A DNA stretch of 64,000 bases. Source: Pantoea alhagi (GTDB lineage: Bacteria; Pseudomonadota; Gammaproteobacteria; Enterobacterales; Enterobacteriaceae). The notes below the pieces were generated by a model. That model ran no database searches. It was given only the letters and a program-made list of their open reading frames with translations, and was not told where the DNA came from. The position numbers and the translations under genes were made by a program. Shown here piece after piece: positions 8,664-17,244 of the stretch. Location of the stretch: assembly GCF_002101395.1 (NCBI RefSeq), contig NZ_CP019706.1, positions 1,116,001-1,180,000 of the forward strand. Reading direction: 5' to 3'. Position 1 is the stretch's first letter, and every line of letters starts with the position of its first letter.

Positions 8664-8927
8664 ATGAACATTAAAACTATCATCGCAACCGTAGGACTTG
8701 CTTCTACTCTCTCATTCAGTGCTTTTGCAGCAGAATCTATCAACGCCGATCAGGCGCAGAATCTGCAGCCAATCGGTACGGTAAGCATTAGCGGCATTGC
8801 AGGTACGCCGATGGATATTCATCAGGCGCTGCAGGCAAAAGCTGAGCGTCAGGGTGCCAGCGCTTATCGCATTATCGAAGCGCGTAACAACGACAACTAT
8901 CACGTTACTGCTGAGCTGTATAAATAA
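8664..8927 (+). CDS. yhcN: YhcN/BhsA-family (DUF1471) periplasmic stress protein, copy 1
   Basis: An 87-residue small secreted protein. A signal peptide covers about residues 1-22 (cleavage after AFA). The mature part is one DUF1471 domain with the family patterns IGTVSISGIAGTPMDI, KAERQGASAYRI and the ending HVTAELYK. E. coli YhcN is of the same length and is linked to acid and peroxide stress; DUF1471 proteins affect biofilm and stress responses by mechanisms that are not settled. The position after argR and before yhcO is that of E. coli yhcN. A GAGGAA ribosome site precedes the ATG. A paralogue follows 120 bases downstream. Confidence 0.9.
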   Translation: MNIKTIIATVGLASTLSFSAFAAESINADQAQNLQPIGTVSISGIAGTPMDIHQALQAKAERQGASAYRIIEARNNDNYHVTAELYK

Positions 8928-9047
8928 GCGCAATGTGACTGCCGGGTGCATACCGGTTTAATGCATGAACGACTCAGGCAGCCTCAGAAATAATAATCGC
9001 TATCAAGCCATCCCGGCTGCCGTAACATCGATATTCAGGAGTAAGAA

Positions 9048-9317
9048 ATGAAAACTACATTTACCTTTGCTGCTTTAGGTCTGGCTTCCGTCCTTTCATT
9101 CGGCGCAGCTGCAGCCGATCTGGTTACTCAGCAAGACGTCGCCAGCCAGAATCTGCAACCCATCGGCACCATTTCCGTAAGCGGTATTGATGCCAGCCCA
9201 ACAGCTATTCGTCAGCATCTGTCCCGGAAAGCAGATAAAGAAGGCGCTTCTGCCTATCGCGTTGTTGAGGCTTATACCAACGGTAACTATCACGCGACTG
9301 CTGAAATCTACAAATAA
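9048..9317 (+). CDS. YhcN/BhsA-family (DUF1471) periplasmic stress protein, copy 2
   Basis: An 89-residue paralogue of the preceding gene: a signal peptide (about 1-22, GAAAA then D) and one DUF1471 domain. It shares NLQPIGTISVSGIDASP, the GASAYRV block and the ending HATAEIYK with copy 1. An AGGAG ribosome site is 7-11 bases before the start. The tandem pair probably arose by local duplication; only one copy sits here in E. coli. Which copy is the functional orthologue of yhcN cannot be decided from sequence. A terminator at 9448-9472 follows, so the two genes may share a transcript. Confidence 0.88.
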   Translation: MKTTFTFAALGLASVLSFGAAAADLVTQQDVASQNLQPIGTISVSGIDASPTAIRQHLSRKADKEGASAYRVVEAYTNGNYHATAEIYK

Positions 9318-9405
9318 TTACCGGGCCGACGGCCTCAACGTGATATCCAGTAAAAATACCTGAATTATTAGCGGGTCTGACAGGCTGAACGTGACATTGA
9401 ATAAA
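9315..9405 (+). repeat. degenerate direct repeat after yhcN-like copy 2
   Basis: Two units of about 41 bases (9315-9355 and 9365-9405) share an ordered set of short blocks: ATTA, CGGG, GAC-GG, CTCAACGTGA or CTGAACGTGA, then CA-T-AATAAA-like ends. The similarity is imperfect and I judged it by eye. Confidence 0.35.
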
Positions 9406-9447
9406 GCGCTATAAATAATTCCTCGTCAGCTGTTTGACGAACCCCTT

Positions 9448-9472
9448 GGCCCTGCTGTTTAGGGCCTTTTTT
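9448..9472 (+). terminator. intrinsic terminator of the yhcN-like pair
   Basis: A six-base-pair GC-rich stem (GGCCCT with AGGGCC), a seven-base loop and a T6 run. It abuts the 3' end of yhcO, which is read from the other strand. Confidence 0.8.
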
Positions 9473-9758
9473 ATTGGCTTTTTTGCGTCTGACGGACATT
9501 AAAGCGAAGCTGACCTTCCAGCTCCTCTTCTGCTTCATCGAACAGCAAAATCAGCGCACCATAGCGGCGTTTTTGCCCGGCGCCTAAATGGATAAACTCA
9601 ATTTCTACCGGTAATGGCAGTTGCGATTGCGTAACAGCGTCCCATAATGAATCCAGATCAACAATTAACCGATCGTTAAGCGCAAAGCGTTCGCTAAACT
9701 GGCGATAAAAGTGCGCCTGATCGACGATCTCATTAAAGTCAAAAATCTCTTTCTTCAT
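9471..9758 (-). CDS. yhcO: barstar-like protein YhcO
   Basis: A 95-residue protein of the barstar (RNase inhibitor) family, about the length of barstar itself (about 90). It begins MKKEIFDFNEIVDQAHFYRQ and contains DLDSLWDAV and LPVEIEFIHL, the family core. Barstar inhibits the extracellular RNase barnase; enterobacterial YhcO has no barnase partner next to it, and its role is not established. No ribonuclease gene is visible nearby. It is convergent with the yhcN-like pair and 47 bases downstream of the aldehyde dehydrogenase gene in the same direction. Confidence 0.88.
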   Translation of the reverse strand: MKKEIFDFNEIVDQAHFYRQFSERFALNDRLIVDLDSLWDAVTQSQLPLPVEIEFIHLGAGQKRRYGALILLFDEAEEELEGQLRFNVRQTQKSQ

Positions 9759-9805
9759 GCCGGTTGCTCCTTACCAGGATATTGGGCGCCACGCGCCCAA
9801 TCTGC

Positions 9806-11257
9806 TTACAGGCCACCAATATGCAGGGCTTTTACTTCCAGATACTCTTCCATACCTAATACCGAGCCTTCACGTCCCAGGCCGGACTCTTTTACGCCAC
9901 CGAAAGGTGCCAGTTCGGTTGATACTGCACACTCATTGATACCGATCATGCCGCTTTCCAGCGCGGAAGATACGCGAAAGATCCGTTGCAGGTTTTGCGT
10001 ATAAAAATAGGCTGCAAGGCCATATTCCGTGGCGTTTGCCCGACGGATAACCTCATCTTCATCAGTAAAACGAAAACAGGCTGCTACCGGGCCAAAAGTC
10101 TCTTCATGCGCTAACTTCATCTCTTCACTGGCCTCGGCGATAACCGTGGGCTGCCAGAAATTACCGCCTAAAGCATGCCGTGCGCCGCCGGTCACGATAC
10201 GTCCGCCCTTCGCCTGCGCATCTTTTACATGCTCCTCAACTTTTTCTACCGCAGCATGATTGATTAACGGGCCAACCACTACGCCCTCCTCCATGCCGTT
10301 GCCGACCTTGAGTTTGTTAACCTCCTCTGCCAGCCGCTCAACAAAGCGCTCATAAACCGCATCGTGAATAAAAAAGCGATTCACGCTAACGCAAACCTGG
10401 CCGGCATTACGGAATTTATTGGCGATCGCCCCTTTAACCGCAGCCTCAATATCCGCATCCTCAAACACGATATAAGGCGCGTTGCCGCCCAGCTCCATAG
10501 AAATTTTTTTCATGGTTTCTGCAGCGTTACGCATCAGGGTTTTGCCTACGGCAGTGGAGCCGGTAAAGGAAATTTTACGCACCGCGCCGCTGGCCATAAT
10601 GGCATCGCTGATAGCATGGGTATCACCAGCAACGCCGTTCAGCACGCCATCGGGTACGCCTGCCTTTTGCGCCAACGCCAGCAACGCAAAAGCGGAAAGC
10701 GGCGTATTATTGGCAGGCTTGATAATGCCGGTGCAGCCTGCTGCCAGCGCGGGGCCCAGCTTCCGCGTCAGCATTGCCATTGGAAAATTCCACGGCGTAA
10801 TGGCAGCTACCACGCCCACCGGTTCCCGGGTGACCAGAATGCGCGCGCCGCTTTTGGCCGGTGGAATGATTTCGCCATTGACGCGTTTGGCCTGCTCGGC
10901 AAACCACTGAATAAAGCTGGCGGCATACTCCACTTCACCTTCAGCCTCTTTCAGCGGTTTGCCCTGTTCAGCGGTCATCAGCTGCCCGAGCCAGCTTTTA
11001 TTCTCAATAATCAGCTGATACCAGCGATAAAGAATCTCCGATCGCTGTTTCGCGGCCAGGGCACGCCAGGCGGGAAAAGCTTGCCCGGCTGCCGCGATCG
11101 CCTGTTCGGTTTCGCGCTTGCCGCCTTTAGCTACGCGCGCGATCGCCTCGCCGGTAGCCGGATTTAGCACCTCAAAGGTTTCGCTCAGGTTTTGCCACTG
11201 GCCGTTAATCAGACAGCCCGTCTGGAAAAGTTCATGATCTTGCAGGGAATGGGTCAT
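9806..11257 (-). CDS. NAD(P)-dependent succinate-semialdehyde dehydrogenase-like (GabD family)
   Basis: A 483-residue aldehyde dehydrogenase. Catalytic residues are in place: Asn157 (PWNF), Glu255 (MELGGN) and Cys289 (AGQVCV), with the coenzyme loop FTGSTAVGK near residues 231-239. Overall pattern and length fit GabD-type succinate-semialdehyde dehydrogenases, which oxidise succinate semialdehyde to succinate in GABA and related catabolism. No GABA transaminase or permease is adjacent, so substrate is an inference; glutarate-semialdehyde or another semialdehyde is possible. In E. coli yhcO is followed directly by aaeB, so this gene is an insertion relative to that order. Confidence 0.85.
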   Translation of the reverse strand: MTHSLQDHELFQTGCLINGQWQNLSETFEVLNPATGEAIARVAKGGKRETEQAIAAAGQAFPAWRALAAKQRSEILYRWYQLIIENKSWLGQLMTAEQGKPLKEAEGEVEYAASFIQWFAEQAKRVNGEIIPPAKSGARILVTREPVGVVAAITPWNFPMAMLTRKLGPALAAGCTGIIKPANNTPLSAFALLALAQKAGVPDGVLNGVAGDTHAISDAIMASGAVRKISFTGSTAVGKTLMRNAAETMKKISMELGGNAPYIVFEDADIEAAVKGAIANKFRNAGQVCVSVNRFFIHDAVYERFVERLAEEVNKLKVGNGMEEGVVVGPLINHAAVEKVEEHVKDAQAKGGRIVTGGARHALGGNFWQPTVIAEASEEMKLAHEETFGPVAACFRFTDEDEVIRRANATEYGLAAYFYTQNLQRIFRVSSALESGMIGINECAVSTELAPFGGVKESGLGREGSVLGMEEYLEVKALHIGGL

Positions 11258-11361
11258 TTTACGCTCCTGTTTTCACTGTCCTGTTGTGCCAAGTATAGTT
11301 GGCAAAGCGTGGGCCTTCGGTTTCAGCACGGCAGGAAAACAGGGAAAACGGGCGCAAAGGC

Positions 11362-11379
11362 CGGTGCCTGAGGGCACCG
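11362..11379. other. small hairpin downstream of aaeB
   Basis: A seven-base-pair perfect stem (CGGTGCC with GGCACCG) lies 10 bases after the aaeB stop on the minus strand. There is no T-run, so it is at most a weak or Rho-assisted end. Confidence 0.35.
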
Positions 11380-11388
11380 ACGGCAGGA

Positions 11389-13356
11389 TTAAATATTGAT
11401 CAGGGTATTCTGATATTTTTTCAGCATATCGGCCAGGCGCTTAACCGGCTCGGTAACGCTTAGCGGCGCCTGATAGAGCTGGAGCTTTTCCTGATAGGTA
11501 TCAAACTCGCGCAGTAGCTTTTGATAATAATAACGTCGCTTGTCATCGCTACGTGAAGCGATCACCCGGTCAGCGGTATAACGCAGCTGCTTATGAAACG
11601 CCGAGAGATCGGCATTCACCGGGATCTCTGCATTCCGCAAACGCTGATGACCAATAATCAAAGTCAGTGCCAGACGGTACTTATCAATATCGCCAGGGAA
11701 CAGATTCAACAGTAAAAACAGCTGTTGATAAAGCGCAGGCAGATGGTTCTCTTTACGTCGCGCCTGATTGGTCGTCAGAGCCGATACTGCTGCATACATA
11801 AACCGATTCAGCAAGGTGCGTCCGGTGCGGGCGCGTGAGTTGTCGCGAATAATCAGGATCACCATCAGCGCCACAAAACAGCCGATAACCTGGCCCAGCG
11901 CATTATCAAGGAAGGAATTTACCGAGAACGTCATTGGATTATCCAGCACCAGAATATTCAGCGTGCCGACAAATGCACCGAGCGTACCCAACTGACGCCG
12001 CTGGATAAAGATACCGGCGACAAACGCCAGTGTACCGAGCGCGATACAGAGCAGCAGCATACTCTGCTGCGTAGAGGGCATAATCACCATAAAATAGAGC
12101 GCCCCCAGCGGTACCGCCACCGTCATCCCGTAAAGAAAGTCTTTCGCCATCATCAGCGGATTCGGTGCACGCATCGCCAGCGCGGTAATCACCGCCAGCA
12201 TCAGCATACAGCCGCTGCCGGACGTCCAGCCGCTATAGAGCCAGAAGAGCGTCCCCAGCGCCGTAGCAACGAAAGTACGGATGCCGTTAATCATCGCATG
12301 ATGGGTTTCCGCTGAGCGCGCGCGCACCACTTCCACTTCATGGTTCAGCAAAGCCTCTTCCTGCTGACTCATGCTGCTATTGGTTTGTACGCCCTTTAAC
12401 AGCATCAAATATTGCGTCGCAGCGCCTGTCCAGCTCACCAGCGTCATCGGCGTGCTTTTACTGCCGGATGCGCTTATCACGCGTCGCAGATTTTTCAGAT
12501 GCTTGTGCAGATCGCTAAGGTTGTTGACCTCTTTTTCCAGCAGAACACGATACTGCGGCGGTATAAATTCAGGACGCGAGTTTTGGATCAGGAACGTTTC
12601 CGCTGCCTGCGTAATCAATGTCAGCGAAAGCGTGTGTATCCCTTTCAGGCGGCGGTTTGCCCGCTGCCAGCGTGACGACTCCATATTCAGCTGGCTGCGC
12701 ATGCCGTTAAGGGTCGTGGTGCGCCGCACCAGGTTGCCCCACGCCTTATCCACCTCTTCTTTATCGCCATGAGCCACGCAGAGCTGCAGCAGGCGATACT
12801 GCTCTAACAGCAGAGTTTCGATCTCTTTATCGATCACCTTTTTGATCGAGCGCGGCGAGAACACCATATCCGCCAAAATTGCTGAGATGATGCCAATAAT
12901 AATCTCACTGCAGCGTTCTACCGCAAACTGCGGAGCCAGCATCGGCGTGCTAGCGGTTAAATCCACGCTGATCACAATAATCAATGCGGTGTAACCCGCC
13001 AGCCCCAGCGCATAGGAGTTTTCTACACGCATCAAAGAGGAAACCCAAACGCAGAACCCAGCCCAGATACAGCAGAGCAGCATCATGACCACCGGCGCGC
13101 GAATGGTGGCGATCATAATCACCAACGCCGCCAGACAGCCCAGGAAGGTGCCGATGATACGCAGCATACCGCGATGGCGCAGCGCGCCAGAGTAAGGGTC
13201 GCCGCCTGCGGCAAAGGCGGTACCGCCGGCGACGATCCCGGCAGTCATCACCGCCCAGCGCGGCGTTTCCAGATTAAAATGAAAGCCAATCAGTAGCGCG
13301 GTAAGAATGGCAAAAGTCAGCTTAACCGGAAAGCGTAATCGTTCGAGTTGCATCAC
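11389..13356 (-). CDS. aaeB: p-hydroxybenzoic acid efflux pump subunit AaeB
   Basis: A 655-residue inner-membrane transporter of the FUSC/AaeB family, the same length as E. coli AaeB. It has two hydrophobic blocks (about residues 10-170 and 355-510), each of several membrane segments, each followed by a cytoplasmic stretch. With AaeA it exports aromatic carboxylic acids such as p-hydroxybenzoate, acting as a relief valve in E. coli. It lies 8 bases after aaeA, in the aaeXAB operon. Confidence 0.96.
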   Translation of the reverse strand: MMQLERLRFPVKLTFAILTALLIGFHFNLETPRWAVMTAGIVAGGTAFAAGGDPYSGALRHRGMLRIIGTFLGCLAALVIMIATIRAPVVMMLLCCIWAGFCVWVSSLMRVENSYALGLAGYTALIIVISVDLTASTPMLAPQFAVERCSEIIIGIISAILADMVFSPRSIKKVIDKEIETLLLEQYRLLQLCVAHGDKEEVDKAWGNLVRRTTTLNGMRSQLNMESSRWQRANRRLKGIHTLSLTLITQAAETFLIQNSRPEFIPPQYRVLLEKEVNNLSDLHKHLKNLRRVISASGSKSTPMTLVSWTGAATQYLMLLKGVQTNSSMSQQEEALLNHEVEVVRARSAETHHAMINGIRTFVATALGTLFWLYSGWTSGSGCMLMLAVITALAMRAPNPLMMAKDFLYGMTVAVPLGALYFMVIMPSTQQSMLLLCIALGTLAFVAGIFIQRRQLGTLGAFVGTLNILVLDNPMTFSVNSFLDNALGQVIGCFVALMVILIIRDNSRARTGRTLLNRFMYAAVSALTTNQARRKENHLPALYQQLFLLLNLFPGDIDKYRLALTLIIGHQRLRNAEIPVNADLSAFHKQLRYTADRVIASRSDDKRRYYYQKLLREFDTYQEKLQLYQAPLSVTEPVKRLADMLKKYQNTLINI

Positions 13357-13364
13357 GCCCTCGC

Positions 13365-14297
13365 TTAGCCGAACTCACGCAGGCGATGCAGCAGCCGGGT
13401 CAGAGGATTTTCCGGTTTCTGCTCGCGATCTTTCTCGCCGGTGATAACGATAGTGGCAGTAGTGCCCGCAGGATAGAGGTTACCCTGCTGCCGATCGAGG
13501 CGGATCTTGACCGGCACGCGCTGCGCCAGACGCACCCACTCCAGATTCGAATCGATGGTAGCCATACCTTTGCTGTCGACGCTGCTGCTGCTGTTGGTCA
13601 CGCCAGCAGCCACCGAATCAACCGTACCACGCAGCACGCGATCGCTGCCCAGCGGTGTGATCTCAGCACGATAGCCGGGACGAACACCTTCCAGCTTGGT
13701 CTCTTCCATGTAGGCCATCACGTAGTAGGAGTTCTGTTTTACCAGCGCCACGGAAGTTGTGCCGCGCGTAATAAACTCACCGGTAAATACATTGAGGTTG
13801 GTAACCCAGCCATTAGCCGGCGCCCGGATAACCGTACGTTCCAGATCCAGCTTCGCCAAATCGCGCGAGGCCTGCGCCTTCGCCAGCTGATGTTCGGCAG
13901 TTTGCAGATCGTTATTGGATTGTTCGATCGCTTCGCGTGACATGGCGATCACGCCCAGCTTGTTGCGGCGGGCCGCTTCACGACGTTTCTCATTAACCAA
14001 CGCCTGGTAATACTGAACATCCGCATCCGCTTCCGCGAGCGCTTTCTCGAAACGCGGCTGGTCGATGGTAAACAGCACGTCGCCCTTTTTTATCAGCTGG
14101 TTATCATGCACGCGCACGTCAGTAATCAGACCGGTGACGTCAGGGGCGATAGCCACCACGTCAGCGGCGAATTTAGCATCTCGTGTCCAGGGCGATTCGG
14201 TATAAAAAGCCCAGGCGCGGAAAACAACCACCACGGCGATAACAACCAGAATCAGGGTAATGGCATAGCGCGCAATTTTTCTTATTAGAGCTTTCAC
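13365..14297 (-). CDS. aaeA: p-hydroxybenzoic acid efflux pump subunit AaeA (membrane fusion protein)
   Basis: A 310-residue HlyD/EmrA-type adaptor protein, the E. coli length. One N-terminal membrane segment (about 12-30) is followed by a split lipoyl domain (VTGLITDVRVHDNQLIKKGD near residue 55, APANGWVTNLNVFTGEF near 160), a coiled-coil hairpin between the halves (about 85-155), and a beta-barrel region. It bridges AaeB to the outer membrane. It is 8 bases from both aaeX and aaeB, consistent with one transcript. Confidence 0.96.
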   Translation of the reverse strand: MKALIRKIARYAITLILVVIAVVVVFRAWAFYTESPWTRDAKFAADVVAIAPDVTGLITDVRVHDNQLIKKGDVLFTIDQPRFEKALAEADADVQYYQALVNEKRREAARRNKLGVIAMSREAIEQSNNDLQTAEHQLAKAQASRDLAKLDLERTVIRAPANGWVTNLNVFTGEFITRGTTSVALVKQNSYYVMAYMEETKLEGVRPGYRAEITPLGSDRVLRGTVDSVAAGVTNSSSSVDSKGMATIDSNLEWVRLAQRVPVKIRLDRQQGNLYPAGTTATIVITGEKDREQKPENPLTRLLHRLREFG

Positions 14298-14305
14298 TTA
14301 AAACC

Positions 14306-14509
14306 TCAGACGAACAGACAGGATACTAAATAGAACAGGCAACAATAGAGTGCGGTATTAAACAGCGCCGGATGCCAGACAAAATCATACAAACCAACCG
14401 GCTGCAATACGCGACGTACCAGCCAGAACAGCAAGAGCGAGACAATGATTTCAAAAAATATGGGCGGAAAAGAGAGCCCAAATATGACAATAACCGGTAA
14501 CACACTCAT
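14306..14509 (-). CDS. aaeX: AaeX, small membrane protein of the efflux operon
   Basis: A 67-residue hydrophobic protein (DUF1656) with two membrane segments (about 5-30 and 45-65) and the central block LVRRVLQPVGLYDFVWHPALF. It is the first gene of aaeXAB in E. coli, and its role is not known. The start MSVLPVIVIFGLSFPPIFFE matches the family N-terminus. It is divergent from aaeR. Confidence 0.92.
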   Translation of the reverse strand: MSVLPVIVIFGLSFPPIFFEIIVSLLLFWLVRRVLQPVGLYDFVWHPALFNTALYCCLFYLVSCLFV

Positions 14510-14746
14510 CTTTTATCCTTGTTGATACGTAACCGGGCCATACCGTGATGCCAGCGCGAAACGGCCTGCATATACAGGTAGTTTCATATTACGGGTTGAT
14601 GATGATCGGACGACAGGTACACTGTCAGACGAATATCAGCACCTAAAGCATAGCGTGTACTTAAGTGTCCTGGCACAAAAGGTGAGTCACCAGACGGCAA
14701 CCCGGCGTCATATAGTAACGCGCCTGACTATAAGTTATCTACATAA
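14510..14746. promoter_or_regulatory. aaeX-aaeR divergent control region
   Basis: No gene is visible. The stretch must hold the aaeX promoter on the minus strand and binding sites for AaeR, which activates aaeXAB in response to aromatic acids in E. coli. I could not single out one T-N11-A site. Confidence 0.5.
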
Positions 14747-14762
14747 TGTGATCTAAATCACT
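14747..14762 (+). promoter_or_regulatory. CRP-like palindrome before aaeR
   Basis: TGTGA-N6-TCACT matches nine of the ten conserved CRP positions and lies inside the perfect palindrome-like GTGATCTAAATCAC. It ends 18 bases before the aaeR ATG. It could place aaeR or aaeX under carbon control; this is inferred. Confidence 0.5.
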
Positions 14763-14780
14763 TTTAAGCCAGAGTGAATA

Positions 14781-15701
14781 ATGGAACGACTCAAGGGTAT
14801 GTCGGTTTTTGCCAAAGTGGTTGAATTGGGGTCGTTTACTGCCGCTGCGCGTCAGTTACAGATGAGCGTTTCCTCAATAAGCCAGATTGTCTCTAAACTG
14901 GAAGATGAACTGCAGGTTAAATTACTCAATCGCAGCACCCGCAGCCTTGGGCTGACCGAGGCGGGCCGCATCTACTATCAGGGGTGTCGCCGGATGCTGA
15001 CGGAAGCGCATCAGGTACATGAACAGCTGTATGCTTTTAATAACTTGCCGATCGGCACGCTGCGCATCGGCAGCTCATCCACCATGGCGCAAAACGTGTT
15101 GGCGAATATGACGGCGGAAATGCTGCAGGAATATCCCGGCCTGACGGTGAATCTGGTAACCGGTATTCCGGCACCCGATCTGATTGCCGATGGGCTGGAC
15201 GTGGTGATCCGGGTCGGGGCGTTACAGGATTCCAGCCTGTTTTCGCGCCGCCTGGGCTCAATGCCGATGGTGGTTTGCGCCGCGAAACACTACCTTGAGC
15301 AGCACGGTACGCCCGAGAAACCCGCCGATATTGCTAACTTTTCATGGCTGGAATATAGCGTGCGGCCAGACAGCGATTTCGAACTGATCGCGCCGGAAGG
15401 GATCAGCACGCATCTTTCGCCGCAGGGGCGCTTTGTTACCAATGACTCACAAACGCTGATCCGCTGGCTGAAGGCAGGCTGCGGCATCGCCTATGTTCCG
15501 CTGATGTGGGTGATCGAAGAGATTAAGGCGGGTGAAGTGGAGATACTGTTTAGTCGCTATCAGTCAGATCCGCGTCCGGTCTATGCTCTTTATACGCAGA
15601 AAGATAAGCTGCCGTTGAAAGTACAGGTGTGTATTGATTATCTCAGCGTCTGGTTTAAAAAGGTGGCGGAGATCTATCAGGAACATCGCAACAGCGGTTA
15701 A
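14781..15701 (+). CDS. aaeR: LysR-type regulator AaeR
   Basis: A 306-residue LysR-type regulator. The N-terminal winged helix-turn-helix (about 1-60) contains SFTAAARQLQMSVSSISQIV, and the rest is the inducer-binding domain starting near residue 90 (GTLRIGSSSTMAQ). In E. coli AaeR activates aaeXAB when aromatic carboxylic acids are present. It is divergent from aaeX across 271 bases. The start codon is set by the family N-terminus MERLKGMSVFAKVVELGSFT. It is convergent with tldD. Confidence 0.94.
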   Translation: MERLKGMSVFAKVVELGSFTAAARQLQMSVSSISQIVSKLEDELQVKLLNRSTRSLGLTEAGRIYYQGCRRMLTEAHQVHEQLYAFNNLPIGTLRIGSSSTMAQNVLANMTAEMLQEYPGLTVNLVTGIPAPDLIADGLDVVIRVGALQDSSLFSRRLGSMPMVVCAAKHYLEQHGTPEKPADIANFSWLEYSVRPDSDFELIAPEGISTHLSPQGRFVTNDSQTLIRWLKAGCGIAYVPLMWVIEEIKAGEVEILFSRYQSDPRPVYALYTQKDKLPLKVQVCIDYLSVWFKKVAEIYQEHRNSG

Positions 15702-15702
15702 A

Positions 15703-15727
15703 TCCCTGGCAGAGAACCTGCCAGGGA
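15703..15727. terminator. hairpin between convergent aaeR and tldD
   Basis: A nine-base-pair perfect stem (TCCCTGGCA with TGCCAGGGA) and a seven-base loop sit between the two stop codons. Only a short T3 follows on the minus strand, so termination strength is uncertain. Confidence 0.5.
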
Positions 15728-15734
15728 AGGCAAA

Positions 15735-17180
15735 TCAGGCGGTGCCGCCTACGGTCAAACGATCCAGTTTCAGCGTTGGCTGGCCGACACCTACCGGCAG
15801 GCTCTGCCCTTCCTTGCCGCATACGCCCACGCCTTTATCCAGCGCCAGATCGTTGCCGACCATGGAAATTTGCTGCATCGCTTCAATACCCGATCCAATC
15901 AGCGTCGCGCCTTTTACCGGACGCGTCACTTTTCCTTTCTCGATCAAATAGGCTTCTGAAGTAGAGAAAACAAACTTGCCGGAGGTGATATCCACCTGCC
16001 CGCCGCCAAAGTTAGGCGCGTAGAGGCCATACTCCACGCTTTCAATAATTTCCTGCGGCGTCGACTGCCCCGCCAGCATATAGGTATTGGTCATGCGCGG
16101 CATTGGCAGATGCGCATAAGATTCACGGCGACCATTACCGGTGGGCTTAACCCCCATCAGGCGCGCGTTAAGCTTATCCTGCATATAGCCTTTCAATATG
16201 CCATTTTCGATCAGCACGTTGTACTGGCCCGGTACGCCTTCATCATCAATGGCTAACGAACCGCGCAGGCCATCCAGCGTACCATCATCTACCACCGTAC
16301 AGAGTTCAGATGCCACCAGTTTGCCCATCTGCCCACTGAACATAGAGGTGCCGCGTCGGTTGAAATCACCTTCCAGCCCATGCCCGACCGCTTCGTGCAG
16401 CAGCACGCCAGGCCAGCCTGCGCCCAGCACCACCGGGATTGAGCCCGCAGGCGCCGCAACGGCGGAGAGGTTAACCAGCGCCATGCGTACCGCTTCGCGC
16501 GCCCAGCGCTCGGCCCGCACTTCGCCCGCTTCATCAGCAAGGAAGAAATCATAGCCGGTACGTCCGCCGCCGCCGCTGGAACCGCGCTCGCGTTTGCCAT
16601 CCTCTTCCACCAGTACGCTGACCGACAAGCGCACCAAAGGACGCACGTCTGCCGCCAGCGTGCCGTCGGTCGCCGCCACCAGCACCAGTTCATATACGCC
16701 GGTCAGGCTGGCGCTGACTTCCTGCACGCGCTTGTCCGCCATACGTGCCGCGCTATCGACGCGGTGCAGCAGAGCGATTTTTTCTTCGCGCGACAGGCTT
16801 TGTAAAGGATCGAAAGCGGGATAAAGCGCCTGATGCGATACCGCAGCCAGCGCCTGCGCCTTGCCGTTGCCCTGCTCACGAACAATGCTGCGGGCAGCCT
16901 GCGCGCTTAGCTGCAGTGCGTTCAGGGTAATTTGGTCAGCATAGGCGAAGCCGGTTTTCTCACCGCTAACGGCGCGTACTCCAACGCCCTGATCGATATT
17001 CCAGGAGCCATCTTTAATGATGCGATCCTCCAGCACCCAGGACTCATGGTAGCTGGACTGGAAATAGAGATCGGCATAATCCAGGCGACGTTCTGAAAGC
17101 TGCCCAAGCAGGGTGAACAAATCCTGCTGATTGATGTTGTTCGCAGTTAGCAATTGCTCACTTACCAGATTCAGACTCAT
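15735..17180 (-). CDS. tldD: metalloprotease subunit TldD
   Basis: A 481-residue protein, the E. coli length. The zinc motif HEAVGH (HExxxH) is at residues 262-267, in the C-terminal catalytic domain; the motif is found in TldD and not in its partner TldE/PmbA. The TldD/TldE heterodimer degrades unfolded peptides, matures microcin B17 in E. coli and degrades the CcdA antitoxin. It lies downstream of yhdP in the same direction (64 bases), as in E. coli. Confidence 0.97.
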   Translation of the reverse strand: MSLNLVSEQLLTANNINQQDLFTLLGQLSERRLDYADLYFQSSYHESWVLEDRIIKDGSWNIDQGVGVRAVSGEKTGFAYADQITLNALQLSAQAARSIVREQGNGKAQALAAVSHQALYPAFDPLQSLSREEKIALLHRVDSAARMADKRVQEVSASLTGVYELVLVAATDGTLAADVRPLVRLSVSVLVEEDGKRERGSSGGGGRTGYDFFLADEAGEVRAERWAREAVRMALVNLSAVAAPAGSIPVVLGAGWPGVLLHEAVGHGLEGDFNRRGTSMFSGQMGKLVASELCTVVDDGTLDGLRGSLAIDDEGVPGQYNVLIENGILKGYMQDKLNARLMGVKPTGNGRRESYAHLPMPRMTNTYMLAGQSTPQEIIESVEYGLYAPNFGGGQVDITSGKFVFSTSEAYLIEKGKVTRPVKGATLIGSGIEAMQQISMVGNDLALDKGVGVCGKEGQSLPVGVGQPTLKLDRLTVGGTA

Positions 17181-17244
17181 CGTTTCTCACTCGTTGTGTG
17201 ACATTATTGCTATAGCCTGCGGTAATTCCCCTGCGGCGTCAAAT

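Noticed and set aside
8461..8664. 67-codon minus-strand frame before yhcN copy 1
   Set aside because: AT-rich, low-complexity frame that overlaps the promoter region and has no ribosome site.
10364..11167. 267-codon plus-strand frame opposite the aldehyde dehydrogenase
   Set aside because: Shadow of a conserved coding strand, with no ribosome site and no recognisable domain.
13386..13940. 184-codon plus-strand frame opposite aaeA
   Set aside because: Shadow of aaeA, with no family match or start signals.
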